The notes under the pieces were generated by a model. The model did no database searches. It saw only the letters and a program-made list of their open reading frames with translations, and was not told where the DNA came from. DNA of 64,000 nucleotides, from positions 186,001 to 250,000 of the forward strand of contig NCGJ01000003.1 of assembly GCA_002281555.1 (NCBI GenBank), written 5' to 3'. The position numbers were made by a program, and so were the translations under genes. The stretch comes from Hydrogenophilales bacterium 28-61-23 (GTDB taxonomy: Bacteria > Pseudomonadota > Gammaproteobacteria > Burkholderiales > Thiobacillaceae). The number at the start of each line of letters is the position of its first letter. The first letter of the stretch is position 1. This document shows positions 1-8,290 of the stretch, piece after piece.

Positions 1-1614
1 GTCGAATATCGACCCGATCCGCAAGCGCGCGGTTATGTCATGGAGCTGATCGAGATCGCCCCGCTGCTCGATCAGATTCTGGAAAAAACCCAATCGCTGC
101 GCGACCTGCTCGCCAAACGCGCGCAACTACGCGACAACAACGATAGCCAGGGCCTGTTTTCACTTGAACATGAAATCACGATTTACCTCAAACACATCCC
201 GCCCTATTTTTTCCGGCTGAACGAAAACGCCAACCGACTGTTCTTCGATAGCAGCGACCGCCTGAAAGAACTGGAACGTCAGCTCGCGGCGCAAACAGCT
301 CGTTTGAAGACCACGGAAATGGCATTGGTGGGGCTGATCATCGTGCTCGCCACGCTGGCCGGTGTCGTCTTCGCGCGCCAGATCAACGAAGCCAATCGGC
401 GCTTACAGCTTGCCATGGACGAAATGCGCGCCGCCAAGGAAGAAGCCGAACGGGCCAGCCGCACAAAAACCGACTTCGTCTCGCGCATGAGCCACGAATT
501 GCGCACACCGATGAACGCCATCCTCGGCTTCGCCCAGTTGCTGGAAAGCGAGACGCTGACGCCGGAACACCGGGATTACGTCGGCGAGATCAACCGCGCC
601 GGCGCACATCTGCTCGAACTGATCAACAAAGTACTCGACCTGGCAAAAATCGAAGCCGGCCAAATGAGCATCGAGCACATCGCATTCGACCTGCGCCACA
701 CCTTGCGGGAAGTCGCCGCGCTGGTTTCCGAGAACGCCAAAAGCAAGGGGATCGATCTGCGCTTTTTCACCGCGCCCGAGTTGCCAACCCGCGTCATGGG
801 CGACCCGACACGACTGCGCCAGGTCTTGATCAACCTGATCGGCAATGCCGAGAAATTCACCCGCCAGGGCGATATCGACGTTCGCATCGAACCTGTCGAC
901 GCGGGTGCGCGCATCCTGTTCAGCGTGCGCGACACCGGCATCGGCATGGATGCAGCCACCCTGGCCCGGCTGTTCCAGCCCTTCTCGCAGGCGGATGAAT
1001 CGACCACCCGGCAATTCGGCGGCACCGGACTGGGGCTCAAGATTTCACAGGACCTGGTGCACGCAATGGGCGGGAATATTCAGGTTGAGAGCGAACCGGG
1101 TGTCGGCAGCCGTTTCTGGTTCAGCCTGCCCGCCGACCCGGCGCCCGGGCAGAAACACGCGGTCGCCGCCCCTCCTGCCGGCGCATCCGAATCCTCCGTT
1201 CCGGCCGCGACCAGCCCGCCCGGCCGTGCCATGCAAGGCCACGTTTTGCTGGTCGAAGACAACCGCATCAACCAGATAGTCGCCACCAGCATGCTGACCA
1301 AACTGGGCTTGAGTTACGACATCGCCAGCCACGGCGGCGAAGCGCTGCAACATCTGCGGGAACACGGCTACGACCTGATTCTGATGGACATGCAAATGCC
1401 GGAACTGGACGGCCCGGAAGCCACCCGCAAGATTCGCGAACTGGAAGCGGCCTCCGCAAAAAAACGTGTCCCCATCATCGCCATGACCGCCAACGCCCTG
1501 CAGGAAGACCGCGACCTCTGCCTCGCCAGCGGCATGGACGACCACATCGCCAAGCCGGTGGAAATGACCAAACTGGCCGAGATACTGCGCAAGTGGTTGC
1601 CATCGCACGGTTGA
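1..1614 (+). CDS. Hybrid sensor histidine kinase, 5' end outside the window
   Basis: The frame is open from base 1, so the ATG at 40 is probably internal and the sensor region begins before the window. Numbering from that ATG, a short extracytoplasmic helical stretch is followed by one membrane segment (about 94-113), a coiled linker, a HisKA box with SHELRTPMN (His152), an ATPase domain with N, G1 (DTGIGM, 298-303) and G2 (GGTGLGL, 327-333) boxes, an Ala/Pro-rich linker, and a C-terminal receiver domain (VLLVEDN at 402, phospho-acceptor Asp450, conserved Lys near 508). It should autophosphorylate at the inner membrane and pass phosphate to its own receiver. No HPt domain or partner regulator is seen, so the output is unknown. 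The next gene follows after 25 bases. Confidence 0.93.
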   Translation, partial: VEYRPDPQARGYVMELIEIAPLLDQILEKTQSLRDLLAKRAQLRDNNDSQGLFSLEHEITIYLKHIPPYFFRLNENANRLFFDSSDRLKELERQLAAQTARLKTTEMALVGLIIVLATLAGVVFARQINEANRRLQLAMDEMRAAKEEAERASRTKTDFVSRMSHELRTPMNAILGFAQLLESETLTPEHRDYVGEINRAGAHLLELINKVLDLAKIEAGQMSIEHIAFDLRHTLREVAALVSENAKSKGIDLRFFTAPELPTRVMGDPTRLRQVLINLIGNAEKFTRQGDIDVRIEPVDAGARILFSVRDTGIGMDAATLARLFQPFSQADESTTRQFGGTGLGLKISQDLVHAMGGNIQVESEPGVGSRFWFSLPADPAPGQKHAVAAPPAGASESSVPAATSPPGRAMQGHVLLVEDNRINQIVATSMLTKLGLSYDIASHGGEALQHLREHGYDLILMDMQMPELDGPEATRKIRELEAASAKKRVPIIAMTANALQEDRDLCLASGMDDHIAKPVEMTKLAEILRKWLPSHG

Positions 1615-1621
1615 ACCCGCT

Positions 1622-1639
1622 GGCGGTAGCATTGCCGCC
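1622..1639 (+). promoter_or_regulatory. Short stem-loop directly before a start codon
   Basis: The 18 bases just upstream of the helicase ATG can fold as GGCGGTA / (T)GCCGCC, a 5-bp GC stem plus one wobble and one A-T pair around a 4-base loop. It occupies the place where a Shine-Dalgarno would lie, and no purine-rich ribosome site is visible. It might damp translation of the downstream helicase, or it may be chance in GC-rich DNA. Confidence 0.25.
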
Positions 1640-4600
1640 ATGCAACCGAACCCCCTCCTCCCCGCCCTCGATCCCGCCGCCAACGCAGTAGTCGAAGCCT
1701 GCGCCGGCAGCGGCAAAACCTGGCTGCTGGTTTCGCGCATGATCCGGCTGTTGCTGGCCGGCGCGGCGCCGTCCGAATTGCTCGCGATCACCTTCACACG
1801 CAAGGCGGCGGCGGAAATGCGCGCCCGCCTGGATGCCTGGCTGACCGATCTGGCCTTGCTGCCGGAAACCGAAGCGCTCGATTTCCTGACCCAGCGCGGC
1901 TACTCGACCGGCGAAGCGGCGCGCGCGCTGCCGGCCGCGCGTGGCTTGCTCGACAAAGTACTCAACGCCCGGCCCGGCCCGATGATCACCACCTTTCACG
2001 GCTGGTTCTTCCACCTGCTGGCGCGCGCGCCGTTGTCCTTGCGCCCGCCTGGCGAACTGCTCGAGCAAACCGCGCTGCTGCGCCAGGAAGCCTGGCTGAA
2101 CTTCGCCGAAAGCCTGGGCCGTAAACGCGGTGGCCCGGAGGAAACCGCATTTTCCGAACTGACCGCGGCATTGCCGCTGGACAGCGTGCACAAACTGCTC
2201 GATGCCTTGCTGGATAACCGCGCCGAATGGTGGGTGGCGAGTCAAATCGCGAGTCAGCACCAGGACGATCCGATTGCGGCGGCTTGCCAGGCGCTGGAAA
2301 CCTGGCTCGGCCTGACCGAAGCCGACGACGTGCGCGCCGCCCTGCTCGGCGATGCCGGTTTTCAGCGCGACCTCAACGACTACCACAGCTTGCTGGCGCG
2401 CGAAGGCGCCGCTCTGAAGAGCGAGGCCAAGCGTCTGACCGCGCTGGAAAACCATCTGGAAGCGCAAACAGATGCCGCCGCCGCGTTCACGTCGCTGTGC
2501 GCCTGCCTGCTGACTCAAGCCCAGACGCCGCGCCAGTTGACGCTGACCCAAACCATGCAGAAACGCCTGGGCGCGGCCGACAGCGAGACTTACGTCAATC
2601 TGCATTTCCACCTGGCCGAACAGGTTCAACAGGTACAAGCCCAGCTTGCCGACCAGCGCGCGCTGCGCCTGAACCGGCTCGGGCTGATCGCCGGCACGGC
2701 TTATCTGGACACTTACCAGCGCCTGAAAAGCGAACGCGGCGCGCTCGATTTCAACGACGGCGAACTGGAAACCCTGCGCCTGATCGACGACGACGATGCC
2801 GCCGCCGCCGTGCTGATGAAGCTGGATGCGCGCTGGAAACACCTGCTGCTGGACGAGTTTCAGGACACCAATCCGCTGCAATGGCGCATTTTGCGCACCT
2901 GGCTGGAAGCCTACGGCGGCGTAGGCGCCCGCCCGAGCGTATTTCTGGTCGGCGATCCGAAGCAATCGATCTATCGTTTTCGCCGCGCCGAACCGCGTCT
3001 GTTCAGCGCCGCGACCGACTGGCTGGCAACGCATTTCGCCGCCCGCCATTTCCCGCACAACGAAACCCGGCGTTGCGCCCCGCATATCGTCGCCTGGGTC
3101 AACGCGCTGTTTGCCGAGCGCCCCGACTACCCGATCTTCGCGCCGCACAGCGCGCACCAGACCCGGTTGCCGGGCTGGTGTGAAGTCCAAGCCTCGCCGG
3201 TTGCCGAGACCGTTGACACCGGCATTCCGTTTCGCAACCCGCTGACCACGCCGCCGCCGGTACAACTGCCCGCGCGCGCATCGGAGGCCGCCTGGGTGGC
3301 CAGCCGGATCGACCAGATCGTCGGGAAATTGCGGATAGAAGCGCATGGCGCGCGCCCCGCCCGCTACGCCGACATCCTGCTGCTCTACGCCACCCGGCGC
3401 GATCTGGACGTGTTCGAGGATGCCTTCCGGCACGCCGGCATTCCCTATCTCACCGACCGGCGCGGCGGTCTGCTCGACACGCTCGAAGCCGACGACCTGC
3501 AACGCGTATTGACCGTGCTGGTCACCCCCTACGACGACCTGGCCCTGGCGCAGAGCCTGAAATCGCCGTTGTTCGGGTTCGGCGATGGCGACCTGCAAAC
3601 CTTGGCGCAAGGCGATGGCCCCTGGTGGCAACGCCTGCTCGCCTGGGCGGCTCAAGCCGATGCACCCAGCCAGGTCGAGCGCGCCGCGCGCTTGCTGACC
3701 GGTTGGCGCGCACGGGCCGGCAAGCTGCCGGTGCACGACCTGCTCGACAGTATTTTTCATGAAGCCGACCTGCTGGCGCGTTACGCCGCCGCCGTGCCCG
3801 CCCGCCTGGCCGACACGGTGCTGGCGAATCTGCAAGGATTTCTCGCCCTGTCGCTGGAACACGAAGGCGGCCGCTACCCCAGCCTGCCACGTTTTCTCGA
3901 CGAACTGCGCCAGTTGCGCAAACAGGCCGGCTCCGATGGCCCGGACGAAGCGCCGACAAGCAGCGGCGACCGGGTGCGCATGCTCACCATCCATAGCGCC
4001 AAAGGCCTGGAAGCGCCCATCGTTTTTCTGGTCAAGGCGGATCAGACCGGCGGCAACGACGCCGCCTACGGCGTGATCATGGACTGGCCGCCCGAGGCGG
4101 ATCGCCCGGCGCATTTTTCGCTGCACGGCGGCAAGGACTGGCGCGGCCCCGGCCGCGACGCCTTGTTCGAGCAAAACAAGGCGCAAGCCGAACGCGAACG
4201 CCTCAACCTGCTTTACGTCGCGATGACGCGCGCGCGCCAGGCCTTGTTCATTTCGGGTCTGGGCGAGGAGGAGACAGAAGGCGGCAACTGGCTACAGATG
4301 GCCAGCGCGGCGTTGAAGCGGTGCGAGTTCGATGCAATGACGAAGATGGATTGGTCAGCCGTAGGGTGCGCCGCGCGCACCATTGAGCACGAACCGGTGC
4401 GCGCGGCGCACCCTACCCGACTCCCCGCCATCGGCAGCCGCATCGAACTTTCCGGCCCGGAAGCCGAGTTCGGCATTCAGGTTCACGCCTGGCTGGAAGG
4501 TCTGTGCCAAGGCCGCGAACGCGAGGCGCTGATCGCGCAATTGACGCGCAATGCCGAGGAAGCCAGTCGCGTCGAGGCGGCGGCGTCAAGCATCCACAGC

Positions 4601-4906
4601 CTGCCGGAACTCGCCCCCGCCTTCGATGCCAGCCTGCATCTGCGCGCCTTCAACGAACTGGAATTTCTCGACCACCTCGGCCGCGTCGCGCGCATCGACC
4701 GTCTGGTCGAATTCGAAGCCGAAACCTGGCTGCTCGATTACAAAACCGGCGGGCTGGCGGAGCCCGATCTGGCGCTGCGCGCGCAGCCGCATCTGGAACA
4801 AATGGCCGGCTACCGCGCCGCCGCGCTCAAGCTGTTCCCCGGCAAACCGGCCAAGGTGGCGCTGGCGTTTACCGACGGTCGGGTTTATTGGGTGCCGGAT
4901 TTTTAA
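1640..4906 (+). CDS. UvrD-family helicase with C-terminal PD-(D/E)XK nuclease (AddA/RecB-like)
   Basis: This 1088-residue protein has the superfamily 1 helicase motifs in order: Walker A CAGSGKT (21-27), motif Ia ITFTRKAAAEM (about 50), Walker B LLLDEFQDTN (about 403), GDPKQSIYRFR (about 436), IHSAKGLEAPIVFLV (about 784) and LLYVAMTRAR (about 857). The C-terminus carries a RecB-type nuclease: GIQVHAWLEGL (about 943) and RIDRLVEFE...LLDYKTGG (about 1017-1037), with the Asp and Asp-x-Lys catalytic residues. The family resects double-strand ends for recombinational repair, normally with an AddB partner. No AddB is in view, although the upstream side of the locus is cut off. A perfect inverted repeat lies in frame at residues about 907-926, in the linker before the nuclease. 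Length suits AddA. Confidence 0.93.
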   Translation: MQPNPLLPALDPAANAVVEACAGSGKTWLLVSRMIRLLLAGAAPSELLAITFTRKAAAEMRARLDAWLTDLALLPETEALDFLTQRGYSTGEAARALPAARGLLDKVLNARPGPMITTFHGWFFHLLARAPLSLRPPGELLEQTALLRQEAWLNFAESLGRKRGGPEETAFSELTAALPLDSVHKLLDALLDNRAEWWVASQIASQHQDDPIAAACQALETWLGLTEADDVRAALLGDAGFQRDLNDYHSLLAREGAALKSEAKRLTALENHLEAQTDAAAAFTSLCACLLTQAQTPRQLTLTQTMQKRLGAADSETYVNLHFHLAEQVQQVQAQLADQRALRLNRLGLIAGTAYLDTYQRLKSERGALDFNDGELETLRLIDDDDAAAAVLMKLDARWKHLLLDEFQDTNPLQWRILRTWLEAYGGVGARPSVFLVGDPKQSIYRFRRAEPRLFSAATDWLATHFAARHFPHNETRRCAPHIVAWVNALFAERPDYPIFAPHSAHQTRLPGWCEVQASPVAETVDTGIPFRNPLTTPPPVQLPARASEAAWVASRIDQIVGKLRIEAHGARPARYADILLLYATRRDLDVFEDAFRHAGIPYLTDRRGGLLDTLEADDLQRVLTVLVTPYDDLALAQSLKSPLFGFGDGDLQTLAQGDGPWWQRLLAWAAQADAPSQVERAARLLTGWRARAGKLPVHDLLDSIFHEADLLARYAAAVPARLADTVLANLQGFLALSLEHEGGRYPSLPRFLDELRQLRKQAGSDGPDEAPTSSGDRVRMLTIHSAKGLEAPIVFLVKADQTGGNDAAYGVIMDWPPEADRPAHFSLHGGKDWRGPGRDALFEQNKAQAERERLNLLYVAMTRARQALFISGLGEEETEGGNWLQMASAALKRCEFDAMTKMDWSAVGCAARTIEHEPVRAAHPTRLPAIGSRIELSGPEAEFGIQVHAWLEGLCQGREREALIAQLTRNAEEASRVEAAASSIHSLPELAPAFDASLHLRAFNELEFLDHLGRVARIDRLVEFEAETWLLDYKTGGLAEPDLALRAQPHLEQMAGYRAAALKLFPGKPAKVALAFTDGRVYWVPDF
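4361..4416. repeat. 56-bp palindromic repeat inside a coding sequence
   Basis: Two perfectly complementary 21-base arms (4361-4381, beginning gtagggtgcgcc, and 4396-4416, ending ggcgcaccctac) flank a 14-base centre. The element is translated without interruption as part of the helicase-nuclease (residues about 907-926) in the stretch between motif VI and the nuclease domain. Its GTAGGG...CCCTAC ends and GC-rich core look like the dispersed hairpin repeats found between genes in many proteobacteria. That family assignment is from memory, not from a search. Confidence 0.85.
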
Positions 4907-4913
4907 TCGTAGG

Positions 4914-4931
4914 GCGGCGAAAGCCCGCCGC
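4914..4931. terminator. GC-rich hairpin between convergent genes
   Basis: GCGGCG and CGCCGC form a 6-bp stem around a 6-base loop, 8 bases after the stop of the helicase-nuclease and in the 69-base gap before the convergent carbonic-anhydrase-like gene. There is no T-run, so intrinsic termination is uncertain. The wider gap starts gtagggcgg and ends ccgtgcctac, so it could instead be a decayed relative of the palindrome at 4361. Confidence 0.35.
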
Positions 4932-4975
4932 GAGAGGATAGTCTGCAAGGGCTTGCCGACCTGATTCGGCCGTGC

Positions 4976-5503
4976 CTACGCCATGTATTCCGCCGCCAGC
5001 TTCGCGTAATTGCCGGCCTGATAGGCGAAATAGGCCAGTTCTTCTTCCGTCAGCCGCCGCACCGCCCTGGCCGGACGGCCCAGATACAGCCAACCGCTTT
5101 CCAGCACGCGGCCTTCCGGCACCAGGCTGCCGGCGCCGAGCAATACGCGCGGCTCCAGCACGGCGTTATCCATGACCAGCGAACCCATGCCGATCAGGCA
5201 TTCGTCCCCGATCCGGCAGCCATGCAGTATCACCGCGTGGCCGACGGTGACATCACGCCCCAGCGTCAATGCCGCTCCGGCCGGGTTGCGCGCGCTCTTG
5301 TGGCTGACATGCAGAATCGAACCGTCCTGCACATTGGTCCGCGCGCCGATGCGGATGCTGTTGACGTCGCCGCGGATCACCGCGCCGGGCCAGACCGACA
5401 CCGCATCGGCCAGCTCGACATCGCCGATGATCGTCGCGCTGGCGTGGATGAAAACCTCGGCGCCCAGTTTGGGCGTCATGCCTTGGTAGCTTTCTATGCT
5501 CAT
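4976..5503 (-). CDS. Gamma carbonic anhydrase-like hexapeptide protein
   Basis: A 175-residue left-handed beta-helix protein of the YrdA/PaaY/gamma-carbonic-anhydrase family, a probable cytoplasmic trimer. Hexapeptide repeats run through most of the chain (for example IIGDVELADAVSVWPGAVIR). Three histidines match the metal ligands of the family: His65 in ILHVSH, His89 in VGHAV and His94 in LHGC, with Arg45 and Gln59 (NVQDGS) also conserved. The ATG at 5503 is preferred; an in-frame TTG three codons upstream (5512) is possible, and neither has a strong ribosome site. Substrate cannot be read from sequence: carbonic anhydrase activity is likely but not certain. It stands alone, convergent with the helicase gene. 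Confidence 0.9.
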   Translation of the reverse strand: MSIESYQGMTPKLGAEVFIHASATIIGDVELADAVSVWPGAVIRGDVNSIRIGARTNVQDGSILHVSHKSARNPAGAALTLGRDVTVGHAVILHGCRIGDECLIGMGSLVMDNAVLEPRVLLGAGSLVPEGRVLESGWLYLGRPARAVRRLTEEELAYFAYQAGNYAKLAAEYMA

Positions 5504-5598
5504 GCTGGGCAACTTTTAGACTGGAAATAAATCAGAATGGCCGCAAGTATAGGGGCCAATTCAGCCCTCCTTCAGCCCACCCTTTTTCAGGACTCGCC

Positions 5599-7635
5599 AT
5601 GAATCCCCTGCTCGATTTCTCCAGCCTGCCGCGTTATAGCGAAATCAAACCCGAACACGTCACCCCGGCCATCGATGAGCTGCTGGCTCAATGCCGCGCG
5701 GTCGCGACGCAAGCGGCGGATGCGGCGACACCGGCGACCTGGACAGCTTTCGTGGCGCCGATGGACGACGCCAACGAACGCCTGTCGCGCGCCTGGGGCC
5801 AGGTTTCGCATCTGCATTCGGTGCTCGACAGCCCGGAACTGCGCGAGGTGTACAACGAAAACCTGCCCAAGATCACCCAGTTCTACGCCGAACTCGGCCA
5901 GAACCTGGCCCTGTTCCACAAGTACAAGGCACTCGCGGCATCCGCCGAATTTGCCACGTTGACTGCCGCGCGCAAGAAGATCGTCGACAACGAACTGCGC
6001 GATTTCAAACTCGGCGGCGCCGACCTGCCGGAAGAGCAAAAACCGCGCTTCATGGCGATCCAGGAAGAACTGTCCAAGCTGTCGGCCAAGTTCGAGGAAA
6101 ACCTGCTCGATGCGACCAATGCCTGGTCGAAATTCATCGAAAACGAAGACGAACTGCGTGGCCTGCCCGACGACGCCAAGGCGATGTTCCAGGAAATGGC
6201 CGAGGCCGACGGCAAGACTGGCTGGAAGCTGAATCTGCAAGCGCCGTCGTTCATGCCGATCATGCAGTACTGCGAAAACCGCGCTTTGCGTGAGGAGATG
6301 TACCGCGCCTACACCACGCGCGCCTCGGAATTCGGCCCGGCGGAACTCGACAACACCGCGCTGATCGCCCGCATTCTGGAACTGCGCGCCGAAGCCGCGC
6401 GGATGCTCGGCTTCGACGCTTACGCCCAGGTTTCACTGGCCGCCAAGATGGCGGAAACCCCGGCCGAAGTGCTCGATTTCCTGAATGAACTCGCCATTCG
6501 CGCCAAGCCTTACGCGGAAAAAGACATGGCCGAACTGCGCGAATTCGGCGCGAAAGAACTCGGCCTGTCCGACCTGCAAGTCTGGGACAACGCGCTCGCC
6601 AGCGAAAAACTGCGCCAAGCGCGCTACGCCTATTCCGACCAGGAAGTGAAGCAATACCTGCAGGAACCGAAAGTGCTGGCCGGCCTGTTCCGCGTCATTT
6701 CGACGCTGTATGGCCTGGAAATTCGTCCCGACGTGGCACCGGTCTGGCATGAGGACGTGAAATTCTTCGCGCTCCACGACGCGCAAAACCAGTTGGTCGG
6801 CCAGTTCTACCTCGACATGTATGCGCGCGACACCAAACGCGGCGGCGCCTGGATGGACGACGCGATCACGCGCCGGCGCACGGAAAACGGCATCCAGACG
6901 CCGGTGGCCTATCTCAATTGCAACTTCACCCGCCCGGTCGGCGGCAAGCCCGCGCTGTTGACGCACGACGACGTGATCACCCTGTTCCACGAATTCGGCC
7001 ACGGCCTGCACCACCTGCTGACCAAAGTGGAAGACCTGGGCGTTTCCGGCATCAGCGGTGTCGAATGGGACGCGGTCGAACTGCCGTCGCAATTCATGGA
7101 GAACTTCTGCTGGGAATGGGATGTGCTCAAACACATGACCGGCCATGTCGATAGCGGCGAACCGCTGCCGAAGGAACTGTTCGACAAGATGCTGGCGGCG
7201 AAGAATTTCCAGGCCGGCATACAGACCGTGCGCCAGATCGAGTTCTCGCTGTTCGACATGCACCTGCATTTCGACCTGAAACCCGGCCAGACCGCGCTGC
7301 AACTGTTGCGCGAAATCCGCCAACGCGTCGCGGTGGTGAATCCGCCCGAGTACAACCGTTTCCCGAACAACTTCTCGCACATCTTCGCCGGCGGTTACGC
7401 GGCCGGTTACTACAGCTACAAATGGGCCGAAGTGCTCTCCGCCGACGCCTACAGCCTGTTCGAGGACGAAGCGGACAAAGGCGCTTGGGGCGTGCTCAAC
7501 CCGGAAGTCGGCCATCGCTTCTGGAGCGAAATCCTGGCGCAAGGCGGCGCGCGGCCGGCGCTTGAATCGTTCAAGGCGTTCCGCGGCCGGGAGCCAACCA
7601 TCGATGCCTTGTTGCGCCATAACGGCATGGCGTAA
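5599..7635 (+). CDS. prlC: Oligopeptidase A, M3 family zinc metallopeptidase
   Basis: A 678-residue cytoplasmic oligopeptidase matching the usual PrlC length. The zinc site HEFGHGLHHLL is at about residue 463-473, followed by the downstream glutamate region VELPSQFMENF. The C-terminal substrate-closing region includes NNFSHIFAGGYAAGYYSYKW. The family degrades peptides left by larger proteases and cleaved signal peptides. A purine-rich site (cagga) precedes the ATG. No signal peptide is present. It is transcribed away from the carbonic-anhydrase-like gene with a 95-base gap that probably holds divergent promoters. Confidence 0.96.
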   Translation: MNPLLDFSSLPRYSEIKPEHVTPAIDELLAQCRAVATQAADAATPATWTAFVAPMDDANERLSRAWGQVSHLHSVLDSPELREVYNENLPKITQFYAELGQNLALFHKYKALAASAEFATLTAARKKIVDNELRDFKLGGADLPEEQKPRFMAIQEELSKLSAKFEENLLDATNAWSKFIENEDELRGLPDDAKAMFQEMAEADGKTGWKLNLQAPSFMPIMQYCENRALREEMYRAYTTRASEFGPAELDNTALIARILELRAEAARMLGFDAYAQVSLAAKMAETPAEVLDFLNELAIRAKPYAEKDMAELREFGAKELGLSDLQVWDNALASEKLRQARYAYSDQEVKQYLQEPKVLAGLFRVISTLYGLEIRPDVAPVWHEDVKFFALHDAQNQLVGQFYLDMYARDTKRGGAWMDDAITRRRTENGIQTPVAYLNCNFTRPVGGKPALLTHDDVITLFHEFGHGLHHLLTKVEDLGVSGISGVEWDAVELPSQFMENFCWEWDVLKHMTGHVDSGEPLPKELFDKMLAAKNFQAGIQTVRQIEFSLFDMHLHFDLKPGQTALQLLREIRQRVAVVNPPEYNRFPNNFSHIFAGGYAAGYYSYKWAEVLSADAYSLFEDEADKGAWGVLNPEVGHRFWSEILAQGGARPALESFKAFRGREPTIDALLRHNGMA

Positions 7636-7743
7636 ACGCGCGCCGGCGAGGACGGAAATCGCCCTGAAGCAGTCTGGTTTAAGTTCGGAAACCGCCGCGC
7701 AAATTTTCCGGGCTAGAATTCCGCTGACTTCCAAGGAGCAATC

Positions 7744-8250
7744 ATGTTCAGGGGCTTTTTTTTACTGTTGTTACTGATCCAGTTCGCCAGCCCGTCGACA
7801 CAGGCGGGCGAGGTTTATCGCTGGACCGATGAAAAGAACGTGGTGCATTACTCCGATCAACCGCCGCCACCATCGGCCAGACAAGCCAGCAAGGTGCAAG
7901 GCAAGGGCAATGTGGTCGATGTGGACAAAGAGTCGTTCGAAGCCCGGCGCGCGCGCGACAAAAACCCGGTGCTGCTGTATTCCGGCGCTTGCGGGCCGCT
8001 ATGCGATCAGGCCAGCGATTTTCTGGTCCAGCGCGGCATTCCCTACAGCCTGAAAGATCCGTCCAAGGAACCGGAAATTGCGGTCGAGCTGAAGAAACTC
8101 GCAGGCGGGCTTGAAGTGCCGGTTATCGTCGTCGGTAAGACGCATCACAAAGGTTTTGAGCCGGGTTCATGGGATAGCCTGCTGGATGCCGCCGGCTACC
8201 CCAAAACGCCTTTGATTCCGATCAAGACCCCTCCGGCCAAAAACCCCTGA
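7744..8250 (+). CDS. Secreted DUF4124 / glutaredoxin-like protein
   Basis: A 168-residue protein with a Sec signal peptide (about 1-21, cleavage near TQAG). Next comes a DUF4124 motif (GEVYRWTDEKNVVHYSDQPP, 22-41), then a thioredoxin/glutaredoxin-like fold beginning NPVLLYSGACGPLCDQA, with a cis-Pro-like VPVIVVG segment. The cysteines are Cys83 and Cys87, spaced CxxxC rather than the usual CxxC, so classical disulfide exchange is doubtful. The strong ribosome site aaggag lies just before the ATG. It is likely periplasmic and may act in redox or envelope maintenance, but the function is unknown. Confidence 0.88.
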   Translation: MFRGFFLLLLLIQFASPSTQAGEVYRWTDEKNVVHYSDQPPPPSARQASKVQGKGNVVDVDKESFEARRARDKNPVLLYSGACGPLCDQASDFLVQRGIPYSLKDPSKEPEIAVELKKLAGGLEVPVIVVGKTHHKGFEPGSWDSLLDAAGYPKTPLIPIKTPPAKNP

Positions 8251-8290
8251 CCATCCATAGCGGTTTTTCCTCGAAGAACAGGAGCACTTC

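Noticed and set aside
1622-1629. GGCGGTAG match to the RfaH ops element
   Set aside because: It lies before a repair helicase, not at the head of a surface operon, and has no JUMPstart context; best treated as chance within a small hairpin.
1475-4186. 903-codon open frame on the minus strand across the helicase-nuclease gene
   Set aside because: It is antisense to a gene with clear helicase motifs. Its residues are low-complexity Gln/Ala/Gly/Arg with no domain, a typical GC-rich shadow frame.
6433-7734. 433-codon minus-strand frame over prlC
   Set aside because: Antisense to a well-supported peptidase and without recognisable motifs.
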